Source: Pseudomonas flexibilis
Lineage (GTDB): Bacteria; Pseudomonadota; Gammaproteobacteria; Pseudomonadales; Pseudomonadaceae
DNA: 64,000 nt
Assembly: GCF_000802425.1 (NCBI RefSeq)
Contig: NZ_JRUD01000003.1
Location: 202,828 to 266,827 of the forward strand
Direction: 5' to 3'
The number at the start of each line of letters is the position of its first letter. The first letter of the stretch is position 1. Below the pieces are notes generated by a model, which saw only the letters and a list, made by a program, of their open reading frames with translations, had not been told where the DNA came from and ran no database searches. This document shows positions 34,201-42,282 of this stretch, one piece after another. A program made the translations under genes and the position numbers.

Positions 34201-34956
34201 ATGCGCCTTTTCCTGAAACAGCTGATGGCCGGCATCCTGCTGGCCGGCCTCGGCGGTCTCGTGCAAGCCGCCGAGCTGACCGTCTCTGCCGCCTCCAGCC
34301 TGACCAACGCCTTCCGGGAGATTGCCCGCGACTACCAGGCCGCCCATACGGACGTGAAGGTGCAGCTGAACTTCGGCGGCTCCGGGGCGCTGCTGCAGCA
34401 GATCGCCAAGGGCGCGCCGGTCGACCTGTTCGCCTCCGCCGACCAGGAAACCATGGACCGGGCCGAGCGGCAGGGGCTGATCGCCAGCGACACGCGCCAG
34501 GACTTCGCCCGCAATGCCCTGGTGCTGATCGTGCCGCACGACAGTGTGCTGCCGCTGACGCGCCTGGCCGACCTCACCCGGCCGGGCATCGAGCGCATCG
34601 CCATCGGCAACCCGGCCAGCGTGCCGGTCGGCCGCTACAGCCGCCAGGCGCTGGAGTCCGAACAGCTGTGGGAGGTGCTGCAGTCCCGGCTGATCAACAC
34701 CCAGAACGTGCGCCAGGCGCTGGACTATGTGGCGCGCGGTGAAGTGCAGGCCGGTTTCGTGTACGCCACCGACGCTGCGGTGATGCCGGACACGGTGCGG
34801 GTGGCCTTCGCGGTGCCGCTGGCGGCAACCATCAGCTACCCCATTGCCGTGACGCGCGATGCCGCCCAGGCGGACGAGGCGCGTCGCTTCCTCGCCTACC
34901 TGCGCTCGCCGGCCGGCCAGGCGCTGCTGGCCCGCCACGGTTTCCAGGTGCCCTGA
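34201..34956 (+). CDS. modA: Molybdate ABC transporter, substrate-binding protein
   Basis: The 251-residue periplasmic protein binds molybdate. A signal peptide (about 1-23) is followed by LTVSAASSLTNAFREIARDYQ, then VQLNFGGSGALLQQIAKGAPVDLFASAD, the oxyanion-binding serines of the family. The ATG has GGAGAG upstream. It is immediately followed by modB, with the starts one base after the stop region. Confidence 0.95.
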   Translation: MRLFLKQLMAGILLAGLGGLVQAAELTVSAASSLTNAFREIARDYQAAHTDVKVQLNFGGSGALLQQIAKGAPVDLFASADQETMDRAERQGLIASDTRQDFARNALVLIVPHDSVLPLTRLADLTRPGIERIAIGNPASVPVGRYSRQALESEQLWEVLQSRLINTQNVRQALDYVARGEVQAGFVYATDAAVMPDTVRVAFAVPLAATISYPIAVTRDAAQADEARRFLAYLRSPAGQALLARHGFQVP

Positions 34957-34957
34957 C

Positions 34958-35629
34958 ATGGACGCGATCTGGGCCGCCCTGGCGCTGTCGCTGAAAGTTG
35001 CCGGCTGGGCCACCGCCATCAGCCTGGTGCTGGGCGTGGCCGTTGGCTATCTGCTGGCGCGCGGGCGCTTTCCCGGTCGCGACCTGTTGGACACCCTGCT
35101 GACCCTGCCGATGGTCATGCCGCCCACCGTGCTCGGCTACTACCTGCTGGTGTTGCTGGGGCGACGCAGTACCTTCGGCGCCTGGCTGCACGACAGCTTC
35201 GGCATCAACCTGATCTTCACCTGGCAGGGCGCGGTGATCGCCGCCGCAGTGGTGGCCTTTCCGCTGGTGTTCAAGCCGGCGCGCGCCGCCTTCGAGGCGG
35301 TGGACGGCCAACTGGAGCAGGCCGCGCGCGTGCTTGGCGTGCGCGAGCTGGGGGTGTTCTTCCGTGTCACCCTGCCGCTGGCCTGGCGCGGCATCATGGC
35401 CGGCGTGCTGCTGGCCTTCGCCCGCGCGCTGGGCGAGTTCGGCGCCACGCTGATGGTCGCCGGCAGCATTCCCGGCAAGACCCAGACACTGTCCATCGCC
35501 GTGTATGAGGCCGTGCAGGCCGGCCAGGACGACACCGCCAACCTGCTGGTGCTGATCACCTCGGCGCTGTGCATCGGCGTGCTGCTGCTTGCCGGTCGCC
35601 TGGCCCCCGGACGCATCGCCAATCGCTGA
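34958..35629 (+). CDS. modB: Molybdate ABC transporter permease
   Basis: The 223-residue permease has about five membrane segments and the cytoplasmic coupling loop FARALGEFGATLMVAGSIPGKT (EAA motif) that contacts ModC. The start is at ATG 34958, one base after the modA stop. Length is typical of ModB. Confidence 0.95.
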   Translation: MDAIWAALALSLKVAGWATAISLVLGVAVGYLLARGRFPGRDLLDTLLTLPMVMPPTVLGYYLLVLLGRRSTFGAWLHDSFGINLIFTWQGAVIAAAVVAFPLVFKPARAAFEAVDGQLEQAARVLGVRELGVFFRVTLPLAWRGIMAGVLLAFARALGEFGATLMVAGSIPGKTQTLSIAVYEAVQAGQDDTANLLVLITSALCIGVLLLAGRLAPGRIANR

Positions 35630-35639
35630 GGAATCGCCC

Positions 35640-36356
35640 GTGCAGCTCGATCTCGATTACCGCAAGACCCTGCGCGCCGGCGCACGCCGCTTCGACCTTG
35701 CGGTCGGCCTGCGCAGCGACAGCCAGCGGCTGGTGATTCTCGGCCCCTCCGGCTCGGGCAAGAGCCTGCTGCTCAAGGCCATCGCCGGGCTGATGCGTCC
35801 CGATCAGGGCCACATCCGCCTGGGTGGCGCCACGCTGTTCGACCAGGCCGCGCGCATCGACCTGCCACCGCAGCGCCGCGAGGTGGCCTACCTGTTCCAG
35901 GACTACGCGCTGTTCCCGCACCTCAACGTGCGCCAGAACATCGCCTTCGGTCTGCGGCGCGGACTGCTCAACCCGCGCCCGCGCAACCGAGAGCCGGCCG
36001 TCGAGCACTGGCTGGATGCTTTCCAGTTGCGCGCGGTGGCCGAGCAACTGCCGGCGCAGCTGTCCGGCGGACAGCGCCAGCGCACCGCGCTGGCCCGCGC
36101 GCTGGTCGCCGAACCCCGGGCGCTGCTGCTGGACGAGCCCTTTTCCGCCCTCGACCCGTTGCTGCGCGCGCACATGCGCCGCGAGCTGGACGAGCTGCAA
36201 CGGCGCCTGCGGGTGCCGATGCTGCTGATCACCCACGACCCGGAGGACGCCGAGGTGTTCGGCGACCAGGTGCTGTATCTGCGCGAGGGGTTGATCGAAC
36301 AGGCCGGGACGCATTCCGCGGCCGGCTATGCCGCTCAGTACAGGGAGCAGCCATGA
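35640..36356 (+). CDS. modC: Molybdate ABC transporter ATP-binding protein, short form
   Basis: The 238-residue ATPase powers the transporter. It has Walker A GPSGSGKS (35-42), the Q-loop YLFQDYALFPHL, signature LSGGQRQRTALARAL and Walker B LLLDEPFSALD, then the switch His in LLITHDPED. Typical ModC proteins are about 350-360 residues with a C-terminal Mop (TOBE) domain; this one stops right after the nucleotide-binding domain. It starts with GTG 10 bases after modB and its stop overlaps the modE start by four bases. Confidence 0.93.
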   Translation: MQLDLDYRKTLRAGARRFDLAVGLRSDSQRLVILGPSGSGKSLLLKAIAGLMRPDQGHIRLGGATLFDQAARIDLPPQRREVAYLFQDYALFPHLNVRQNIAFGLRRGLLNPRPRNREPAVEHWLDAFQLRAVAEQLPAQLSGGQRQRTALARALVAEPRALLLDEPFSALDPLLRAHMRRELDELQRRLRVPMLLITHDPEDAEVFGDQVLYLREGLIEQAGTHSAAGYAAQYREQP

Positions 36357-37153
36357 CGGGGAACGACAAGAGCCTTGAGCTGCATGGCTCGCTCTGGCTG
36401 ACCGTGGGCGGCGAGCGCTTCGGGGGCGAACAGCGCATCGCGCTGTTGGCCAGCATCGCCGAGTGCGGCTCGATTTCCCAGGCGGCCAAGGCCATCGGCA
36501 TGAGCTACAAGGCGGCCTGGGACGCCATAGACAGCATGAACAACCTGGCCGGCGAAGCGCTGGTCGAGCGCCTGGCCGGCGGCAAGGGAGGCGGTGGCAC
36601 ACGCCTGACGTCCCGCGGCGCGCAACTGGTGGCGAACTTCCGGGCCATCGAGGAGGAACATCGACGCTTCGTCGAACAACTCGGCCGCCAGGCCGACGAT
36701 TATTTGCTGCTGCGGAGAATCAGCATGAAGACCAGTGCGCGCAACCAGTTCCTCGGCACCGTCACCCGGGTGCAGATCGGCGCGGTCAATGACGAAGTCG
36801 AGCTGGCCATCGCCGGAGACCAGCGGCTGGTGGCCATCGTGACCCGCGAAAGCTGCGAGTCCCTCGGCCTGCGGCCGGGCGTGCAGGTCTACGCGCTGGT
36901 GAAATCCTCGTCGGTGATCCTGCTGGCTGACGACGAGCCGGTGCGCGTCTCGGCGCGCAACCAGTTGAGCGGCACGGTGGTCCGGGTGCTGCCCGGGGCG
37001 GTGAATGCTGAGGTGGTGCTGGAGCTGCCTGGCGGCGCGCACCTGGCGGCGGTGGTCACCCAGGCCAGCTGCGACGCCCTGCAGCTGGCTCCGGGGCGTC
37101 GGGTGATGGCTATCTTCAAGGCGTCCAGTGTGATCCTGGCGCTGCCGGCCTGA
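36353..37153 (+). CDS. modE: Molybdate-responsive regulator ModE
   Basis: The 266-residue regulator has an N-terminal winged helix (LLASIAECGSISQAAKAIGM, then SYKAAWDAIDSMNN) and two Mop domains at about 124-190 and 196-264. Each Mop unit starts with a SARNQ motif (TSARNQFLGTVTRV; VSARNQLSGTVVRV). Molybdate-loaded dimers bind the operator seen before modA, giving feedback. Being the last gene of the operon it represses, it is autoregulated. Confidence 0.93.
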   Translation: MTGNDKSLELHGSLWLTVGGERFGGEQRIALLASIAECGSISQAAKAIGMSYKAAWDAIDSMNNLAGEALVERLAGGKGGGGTRLTSRGAQLVANFRAIEEEHRRFVEQLGRQADDYLLLRRISMKTSARNQFLGTVTRVQIGAVNDEVELAIAGDQRLVAIVTRESCESLGLRPGVQVYALVKSSSVILLADDEPVRVSARNQLSGTVVRVLPGAVNAEVVLELPGGAHLAAVVTQASCDALQLAPGRRVMAIFKASSVILALPA

Positions 37154-37159
37154 GGTGCT

Positions 37160-37561
37160 TCAGCGGCCGGGTGCCCATTTCCCGCCCCAGACATTGCAGC
37201 CTTGGGGCAGGGTATCGAGGTCGTCGGTCGTGCGCGCGTAGTAGTAGGCGTCCCGGCCGCTTTTCATGAAGTTCTTGCAGATGCCCTGCGCCGGCAGCTC
37301 GCATTGCGCCATGTAAGTCACGGTTCCCGGGTTGCCACCCAGCGCGGCGGAGGTCTTTGCCAGCTCGCTGCAGGAGCGACGGAACGCGGTTTCGTCCGTT
37401 TCCGTTCGTCCGGCCTGCATGCAGTCCTTGGAGTAGAGGGTTTGACCCAGCAGATTGAAGTTGCCTTCGATCATGCAGGCCCGCTGCGTGAATCCTTCGT
37501 TGGCCAGGGCTGCGCTGCTCAGGAGGGCGGACAGGCAGGAAATGAGCGCGGCTCTTTTCAT
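37160..37561 (-). CDS. Secreted six-cysteine protein, unknown
   Basis: The 133-residue protein has a clear signal peptide (about 1-20, ending SAALA). The mature part has exactly six cysteines (29, 47, 64, 87, 95 and 122), suggesting three disulfides in the periplasm. I do not recognise the family. The start MKRAAL at 37561 is chosen over upstream ATGs because it gives the signal peptide. It converges with modE, leaving only six bases between stops. Confidence 0.75.
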   Translation of the reverse strand: MKRAALISCLSALLSSAALANEGFTQRACMIEGNFNLLGQTLYSKDCMQAGRTETDETAFRRSCSELAKTSAALGGNPGTVTYMAQCELPAQGICKNFMKSGRDAYYYARTTDDLDTLPQGCNVWGGKWAPGR

Positions 37562-37681
37562 GGTGCGTACTCGTGGACTGGATATGGCGTCGCACTCTAG
37601 AGCAGTTGCCTGCGTACGCCTGAGACGCGGTCGGGCTTTCTGCTCCGCCACGGCTGAAACGCTGATTTGACGAGAGACCCC

Positions 37682-38113
37682 ATGACGTACCGGATCGATT
37701 CATTGCCCGCGCTGCAATTCCCGCTCCTCGACAAGTTCTACCGGGCGCAGCGCAGCCACATGCGCGTTGCCCGGGCGGAGGGCGCCTGGGTCGCCCGCGA
37801 GCAGGAAATCATCGCCGGCGTCTGCCTGACGCCGGTTGCCGCCGGCCATTGGCTGACCAGTCTGCTGGTCGCCCCGCAGGCCCGGCAGCGCGGCGTGGCA
37901 GCCGCGCTATTGGCTCGGGTGCGGGCCGACACGGCGGGGCCGATCTGGCTGTTCTGCCATCCTGAACTGGAGGGTTTCTATCGGGGTCGGGGGTATCAGG
38001 CGTGTACGGCACTGCCCGAGGATCTGGCGAAGCGGCTGGAGCGCTACGGAAGAACCAAGTCGCTGCTGGCCATGGTGAATGACGGCGAGGCGTCGAGCCG
38101 TGTTGCGAGCTGA
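37682..38113 (+). CDS. GNAT family N-acetyltransferase
   Basis: The 143-residue acetyltransferase has LLVAPQARQRGVAAALLARV (acetyl-CoA loop QRGVAAA at 69-75) and the closing ELEGFYRGRGYQAC segment. The short N-terminal domain lacks a substrate motif I can identify. It is divergent from the six-cysteine gene. ATG 37682 is chosen over the in-frame start five codons upstream because GAGAG precedes it. Confidence 0.82.
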   Translation: MTYRIDSLPALQFPLLDKFYRAQRSHMRVARAEGAWVAREQEIIAGVCLTPVAAGHWLTSLLVAPQARQRGVAAALLARVRADTAGPIWLFCHPELEGFYRGRGYQACTALPEDLAKRLERYGRTKSLLAMVNDGEASSRVAS

Positions 38114-38310
38114 ACGGAACGCGTCACGGAAGGGGCGGCACTTCGGCACGCTCAAGCCATCGCTCCGGGCAGCACAGGTGAACCCTGCACGCCATTTGCC
38201 CTCCACTGGATACGGCTGCTCGACCCTCGGGAGAAAGGTGCTCAGGCAAGCGATTCATGCAGTCGGAGGGCAAACGCGATGCGGCTTTCTCTCGGCTCCG
38301 GAGGACTGAC

Positions 38311-38397
38311 ATGCTCAAGTTCCTGACAAGCGCCATCGGCATCATCTTCCTGATCGGCCTGATCGTGGTGATCGGCATCCTGATGCTCATCTTCTGA
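38311..38397 (+). CDS. 28-residue membrane peptide
   Basis: This frame encodes a single hydrophobic helix: a short MLKFLTSA head, then an Ile/Leu/Val/Gly stretch to the end. A strong GGAGG lies seven bases before the ATG. Glycines fall at 10, 16 and 22, giving a regular spacing on one helix face. It resembles hydrophobic small proteins or type I toxin-like peptides, but no antisense RNA is evident. The 197 bases upstream contain no other gene. Confidence 0.6.
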   Translation: MLKFLTSAIGIIFLIGLIVVIGILMLIF

Positions 38398-38481
38398 ACC
38401 GGTATCGGGTTTGCCAGGGGACGGCAGCCAAGGAGGCTGGGAGAGGCGGGTGGATCGTGCCGGCAGCTGCAGCCGGAAGAC

Positions 38482-38512
38482 AAAAACAAGAAAGCCCGCG
38501 TTGAGCGGGCTT
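38482..38512 (-). terminator. Terminator after tRNA-Met
   Basis: On the minus strand AAGCCCGC and GCGGGCTT form an 8-bp stem with a TCAAC loop, followed by TCTTGTTTTTG. It lies nine bases past the tRNA 3' end and should end its transcript. Confidence 0.85.
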
Positions 38513-38520
38513 CTTGAATA

Positions 38521-38597
38521 TGGTGGCTACACCGGGACTTGAACCTGGGACATCAGCATTATGAATGCTGCGCTCTAACCAACTGAGCTATGTAGCC
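38521..38597 (-). tRNA. tRNA-Met (anticodon CAT)
   Basis: The minus strand folds as a 77-base tRNA with encoded CCA. The acceptor stem GGCTACA pairs with TGTAGCC, the D-loop has AGCTCAGTTGGTTAGAGC, and the anticodon stem CAGCA/TGCTG encloses TTCATAA. The T-arm is GGTTCAAGTCC. The paired first base and lack of initiator features point to elongator Met, although CAT could also belong to a lysidine-modified Ile tRNA; the stem sequence favours Met. Confidence 0.93.
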
Positions 38598-38609
38598 GGA
38601 ATGGCGCGC

Positions 38610-38638
38610 ATTATTCCTATCGGGCGGAAGCCTGTCAA
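38610..38638 (-). promoter_or_regulatory. Promoter of tRNA-Met
   Basis: On the minus strand a consensus TTGACA (38638-38633) is followed after 17 bases by AATAAT (38615-38610). A GC-rich discriminator, GCGCGCC, lies between it and the tRNA 5' end, as usual for stringently controlled stable-RNA promoters. Confidence 0.8.
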
Positions 38639-38855
38639 CACCTTTCCCTAAAAAAATCTCGTTGCTTTCAAGTGCTTAGCGAGCGCGCGCGTGAGCGCCC
38701 GCAGGCCGGCGTGTGGCTGACGCCACCGGCCATTACTTTGATACCATTGCGCGCCGGCCTTCGCTCAACGCTCTGGGTTGCGAATCGCCAGAGGTGGCAA
38801 AGGGATGGCCTGTCAGTGGTATATTTCGCGCGTTTTTTTCTCAGCGGGCCGGATC

Positions 38856-39572
38856 ATGGATCTATTGGAAGTACATCATCTTGCGCGCAGCACCCATCAG
38901 GGAGCGAAGCTTCATGCCCAACTGGAAGGGCGGTTGTTCAGGGTCAGCGCCGGCGTCGTCACTCTGCACACCGACCAGGGCATGTGGGTGGTGCCGCCGG
39001 GCTACATGGCCTGGGTGCCGCCCATGCAGCTGCACCTGCCGGTCAGCCATGGCGACATGCGCGGGCTGCGGCTGAACTTCGCGGAAGCCTGGAGCCGTGG
39101 GCAGATGCCGGCGCAGCCCCGGGTGATTCGCCAGAGCCAGCTGCTGGTGTCGCTGCTGGACGAGATGCCTCTGGATCCGAGCCTGAACACCATCTATCTG
39201 CAGGTCTTCGCCGACGCCTTCGCCCGCAAGCCGGCGCAGGACCTGTTCCTGCCGGTTCCACAGGATGAGCGGCTGCGCCAGATCACCCAGGGGTTGTTCG
39301 ACAAGCCGGACAGCGATGCCGATCTGGATGACTGGGTCGAGATCATCGGCATGCCGCGCCGGACGCTGACCCGTCGCTTCCAGAAGGAAACCGGCCTGAG
39401 CTTCGCCCAATGGCGCCAGCAACTGCGACTGATGCTGGCCATGGAGCAGTTGGCCGCCGGCGAACCGGTTGCCGAGGTTGCTCCCCGTGTCGGCTATCAG
39501 AGCGTCAGCGCCTTCATTCAGGTGTTCCGCCGTGCCCTGGGCGAAACGCCCAAGAGCATGTTTGCAGCATGA
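38856..39572 (+). CDS. AraC-family transcriptional regulator
   Basis: The 238-residue regulator has an N-terminal cupin-like sensing domain (about 25-75, VPPGYMAWVPPMQLH) and a C-terminal AraC DNA-binding domain. The first helix-turn-helix includes EIIGMPRRTLTRRFQKETGLSFAQWRQQLRL, and the second includes PVAEVAPRVGYQSVSAFIQVFRRALGETP. Ligand and targets are unknown. It is followed after 171 bases by a MaoC gene, which it may or may not control. Confidence 0.9.
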   Translation: MDLLEVHHLARSTHQGAKLHAQLEGRLFRVSAGVVTLHTDQGMWVVPPGYMAWVPPMQLHLPVSHGDMRGLRLNFAEAWSRGQMPAQPRVIRQSQLLVSLLDEMPLDPSLNTIYLQVFADAFARKPAQDLFLPVPQDERLRQITQGLFDKPDSDADLDDWVEIIGMPRRTLTRRFQKETGLSFAQWRQQLRLMLAMEQLAAGEPVAEVAPRVGYQSVSAFIQVFRRALGETPKSMFAA

Positions 39573-39743
39573 TGCGACAGACTGCCGGATAGCCAAGCCG
39601 GCAGGTTGCCATTTCTCCTTCTCCATCTAGGCTTACGGCGCTCTATCCTGCCGGTTCCAAGAGAACCGGCGGGGTAGCGGCTGCCCGGCATTCCCTTTCT
39701 TTCTCTGCCGGGCACCTCAGTCAGCATGTGTAAGGAGACCATC

Positions 39744-40211
39744 ATGACTGCTGTCTTTCGCAACATTGACGAACTGCTGGCCGCCGAGGGCCGGGAACTG
39801 GGCCATACCGAGTGGCTGGAGATGACCCAGGAGCGGGTCAACCTGTTCGCCGAAGCCACCGGGGATCACCAGTGGATCCATGTCGACCCCGAGCGCGCCG
39901 CCAGAACGCCGTTCGGAGGCTGCATCGCCCACGGCTACCTCACGCTGTCGCTGGCCAGCCTGTTCATCAATCAGCTGATGCGGGTGGAAAACCTGGCCAT
40001 GGGCGTCAACTACGGCTGTGACAAGGTGCGCTTCCCGGCGCCGGTGAAGGTGGGCAGTCGGGTGCGCGGCCAAGCCGTGGTGCAGAAGGCCGAACGCATC
40101 GGCGACGCCGTGCAACTGGCGGTGCGCGTGACCGTGGAAGTCGAGGGGCAGGATAAGCCCGGCTGCGTGGCCGACACCCTGGCGCGTTTCGTCTTCATGC
40201 CGGCCCGCTGA
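39744..40211 (+). CDS. MaoC family (R)-enoyl-CoA hydratase-like protein
   Basis: The 155-residue hot-dog-fold protein has the hydratase-2 motif: FAEATGDHQWIHVDPERA, with catalytic Asp and His, then PFGGCIAHGYLTLSLA. It would hydrate enoyl-CoA in fatty-acid or PHA metabolism. It is closest to NodN-like single-domain members by length. ATG 39744 is preferred because TAAGGAG sits eight bases upstream. Its 3' end overlaps the convergent DUF2254 gene by 17 bases. Confidence 0.9.
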   Translation: MTAVFRNIDELLAAEGRELGHTEWLEMTQERVNLFAEATGDHQWIHVDPERAARTPFGGCIAHGYLTLSLASLFINQLMRVENLAMGVNYGCDKVRFPAPVKVGSRVRGQAVVQKAERIGDAVQLAVRVTVEVEGQDKPGCVADTLARFVFMPAR

Positions 40212-41514
40212 CCCGCGCCAGCAGCCGCAGCAGATCGTCACAGCGCCTGGCCACCTGCTGGCGATCTTCCTCGTCGTTCAGGCACTCGCCGGCGCGTCGG
40301 GCAACGCGCCGCCCATGTCTGGCGAGGCAGTCCCGCTGTTGCGGGCTGCGCAGGGCTGGGGCCACCACGGCGAGGGTATCCAGCAGTTTCAGGCTCACCG
40401 CCACACTCGAACAGCCGTATTCCCGGATCGGGTCGAATGCCGCATCGGCCAGGGCACAAAAGGTGAGCGGCGGGGCAATCAGCCGCAGCGTTCCGTCGCT
40501 GTCCAGCCGCTGTGGCGCTGGTGGCTGCCGGCCGGCGACCTGCACCAGGCCGATCCCCAGCCGATCCAGGCAGGCCATGGCGGTAAACGGGTCGTTGATG
40601 CCCGGCGACAGGGCGCGCACCGCGATTTCCACCAGTTGATTGACCACGAACAGCAGGTCCTGCCCGGCGGTACGCTGATTGCCCAGCACGAACGCGGCAT
40701 TGACCGCATCGGTCAGTGACGCCGCGTCAGCGCTGGGTGGTTGAGCCCACAGCAGCGGCTGTCCCGTGATCAGGTGCTCGCCGGGGCGACAGGCGAGGCG
40801 CAGGACCAGGTCGTGCTGGCGGGCCAGCGCCAGCAGCGCCTCCAGGTCAATGAACTGCAGGTAGCCCGAGTGCTGCGCCGGCACCGGCACGCCGTTCTCC
40901 GCCGCGGGTTCTGCCGATTTAGGGGCGGGAGTGCCGGCGGGTTCGGGAAACAGCTGCTCGATACCGGCGCAGAGCTCATGGCTGAGGCGAGCGATGATTT
41001 CGTTGGCCTGGATGGCGACCGAGACGTGGTGAATGAAGTAGATCAGCACGCCCAGGCTGAAAACCGCCAGCAGCACACCGAGGGTGACGGACAGGTGCGG
41101 TACGAAGGCCTCCGCCCCCTCGGCGTGGCGGATGGTGCGCAGCACCAGCAGGCAGTACAGGAACGTGGCCACGAAGATGCCCAACACCAGTTGGTAGGTG
41201 GTGTCGCGCATGAAGTTGCGCAGCAGGCGCGGGCCGAACTGGGACGAGGCGAGGGACAGGGTCACCAGGGTCATGGAAAAGACGATGCCGACGATGGTGA
41301 TCATCGAGCCGGCGATGGTGCCCAGCACCGTGCTGGCGCCCTCGGCGCCGCCGGTGAACAGCCAGCCGTCGACACGCAGGGCGCGCAGGGTGTCGCCACG
41401 GTCCAGAGCGGTGGTGGCGAGTGCCAGCCCGACCGCAGCGCAGGCCATGAGAATGGGCAGGAACCAGAAGCTGGAGCGCATCCGGTTCCAGTAACTGAAC
41501 AGCTGTGCTTTCAC
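40195..41514 (-). CDS. DUF2254 membrane protein
   Basis: The 439-residue protein matches DUF2254. An N-terminal block of four membrane helices includes RMRSSFWFLPILMACAAVGLAL, then TITVGIVFSMTLVTLSLASSQFGPR-type and LVLGIFVATFLYCLLVLR segments. A large C-terminal cytosolic part has ISPGINDPFTAMACLDRL. Function is unknown. The GTG at 41514 is preferred because the family normally begins shortly before the RSSFWFLP segment, although the ribosome site is poor and the frame is open to 41622. Confidence 0.82.
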   Translation of the reverse strand: MKAQLFSYWNRMRSSFWFLPILMACAAVGLALATTALDRGDTLRALRVDGWLFTGGAEGASTVLGTIAGSMITIVGIVFSMTLVTLSLASSQFGPRLLRNFMRDTTYQLVLGIFVATFLYCLLVLRTIRHAEGAEAFVPHLSVTLGVLLAVFSLGVLIYFIHHVSVAIQANEIIARLSHELCAGIEQLFPEPAGTPAPKSAEPAAENGVPVPAQHSGYLQFIDLEALLALARQHDLVLRLACRPGEHLITGQPLLWAQPPSADAASLTDAVNAAFVLGNQRTAGQDLLFVVNQLVEIAVRALSPGINDPFTAMACLDRLGIGLVQVAGRQPPAPQRLDSDGTLRLIAPPLTFCALADAAFDPIREYGCSSVAVSLKLLDTLAVVAPALRSPQQRDCLARHGRRVARRAGECLNDEEDRQQVARRCDDLLRLLARVSGPA

Positions 41515-41658
41515 TCCGGAGACCGTACTCTGAGCATCCACTGCATCGGAGTGTGCAAGCGCGACGGTGTTCCGCAGGGGGACGACCCGGCAGCCTGGAA
41601 TTTCCCCTTGCGCTGCGATCAAAGGAAAGTCTGTAGGAACCTACACGAGGAGAGCGAG

Positions 41659-42087
41659 ATGGAAACGCAGGAACTGCATCGCGGGCGGTTGATCGACCAT
41701 ATCCAACTGGTGGTGAGGGACCTGCCCGCCAGCCAGGTGTTCTACCAGGCCGTCTGCGCCGCCCTGGAGATTCCCATGGGAGGGGTGGGGGAGGGCTACT
41801 TCTGGATCGACGAGCTGTTCGTCTCGACGGCCGACAGCCCGGCGGCGCTGGGGCAACTGACTGGGCGCCATCACCTGGCCTTCCAGGCGAAGAGTCCGAC
41901 CATGGTCGATGCCTTCCACAAGGCCGCCCTGGCCAGCGGTGGCACCGACAACGGGGCGCCCGGCGAGCGCGAGTACCACCCGGGTTACTACGCCGCCTTC
42001 GTCCTTGACCCCGACGGCAACAACATCGAAGCCGTGTACCACGGGCCGGCGCAGCGCAGCGCGGAGTCGGTGCTGATCTCGTTCTGA
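41659..42087 (+). CDS. VOC family protein (glyoxalase/dioxygenase fold)
   Basis: The 142-residue protein has one VOC unit: RLIDHIQLVVRDLPASQVFYQAVCAAL at the start, GRHHLAFQA in the middle, and the closing AAFVLDPDGNNIEAVYHGP. Metal-ligand positions (His in the first strand, His in HHLAF, Glu in NIEAV) are present. Members include glyoxalase I-like enzymes and dioxygenases; the substrate is unknown. A GAGGAGAG site precedes the ATG. Confidence 0.88.
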   Translation: METQELHRGRLIDHIQLVVRDLPASQVFYQAVCAALEIPMGGVGEGYFWIDELFVSTADSPAALGQLTGRHHLAFQAKSPTMVDAFHKAALASGGTDNGAPGEREYHPGYYAAFVLDPDGNNIEAVYHGPAQRSAESVLISF

Positions 42088-42107
42088 AGAAGGTGGCCGC
42101 CCTCACT

Positions 42108-42139
42108 CCACCCGGCACTAGGCAGAGGACGCCGGGTGG
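42108..42139 (+). terminator. Possible terminator after VOC gene
   Basis: CCACCCGGC (42108-42116) and GCCGGGTGG (42131-42139) form a perfect 9-bp stem, with outer GCCCT/AGGGC able to add pairs. There is no T-tract, so factor-independent termination is uncertain. Confidence 0.45.
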
Positions 42140-42282
42140 ACAGGGCAGTACGCCATCCGTTCGCCTCAGTCAACGCAATGGGGCTGTTGTCCAACCTGCT
42201 TATTCCACCGTGCAGACCGCTCTGGCCTGGTGGCGCGAGCTCGCCGACAATGCCGCTACCCTCTCATCCTTGCAGGCATGCA

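Noticed and set aside
40741..41658. Long plus-strand upstream extension of the VOC protein
   Set aside because: It is antisense to DUF2254; the VOC fold starts directly after ATG 41659, which has a strong ribosome site.
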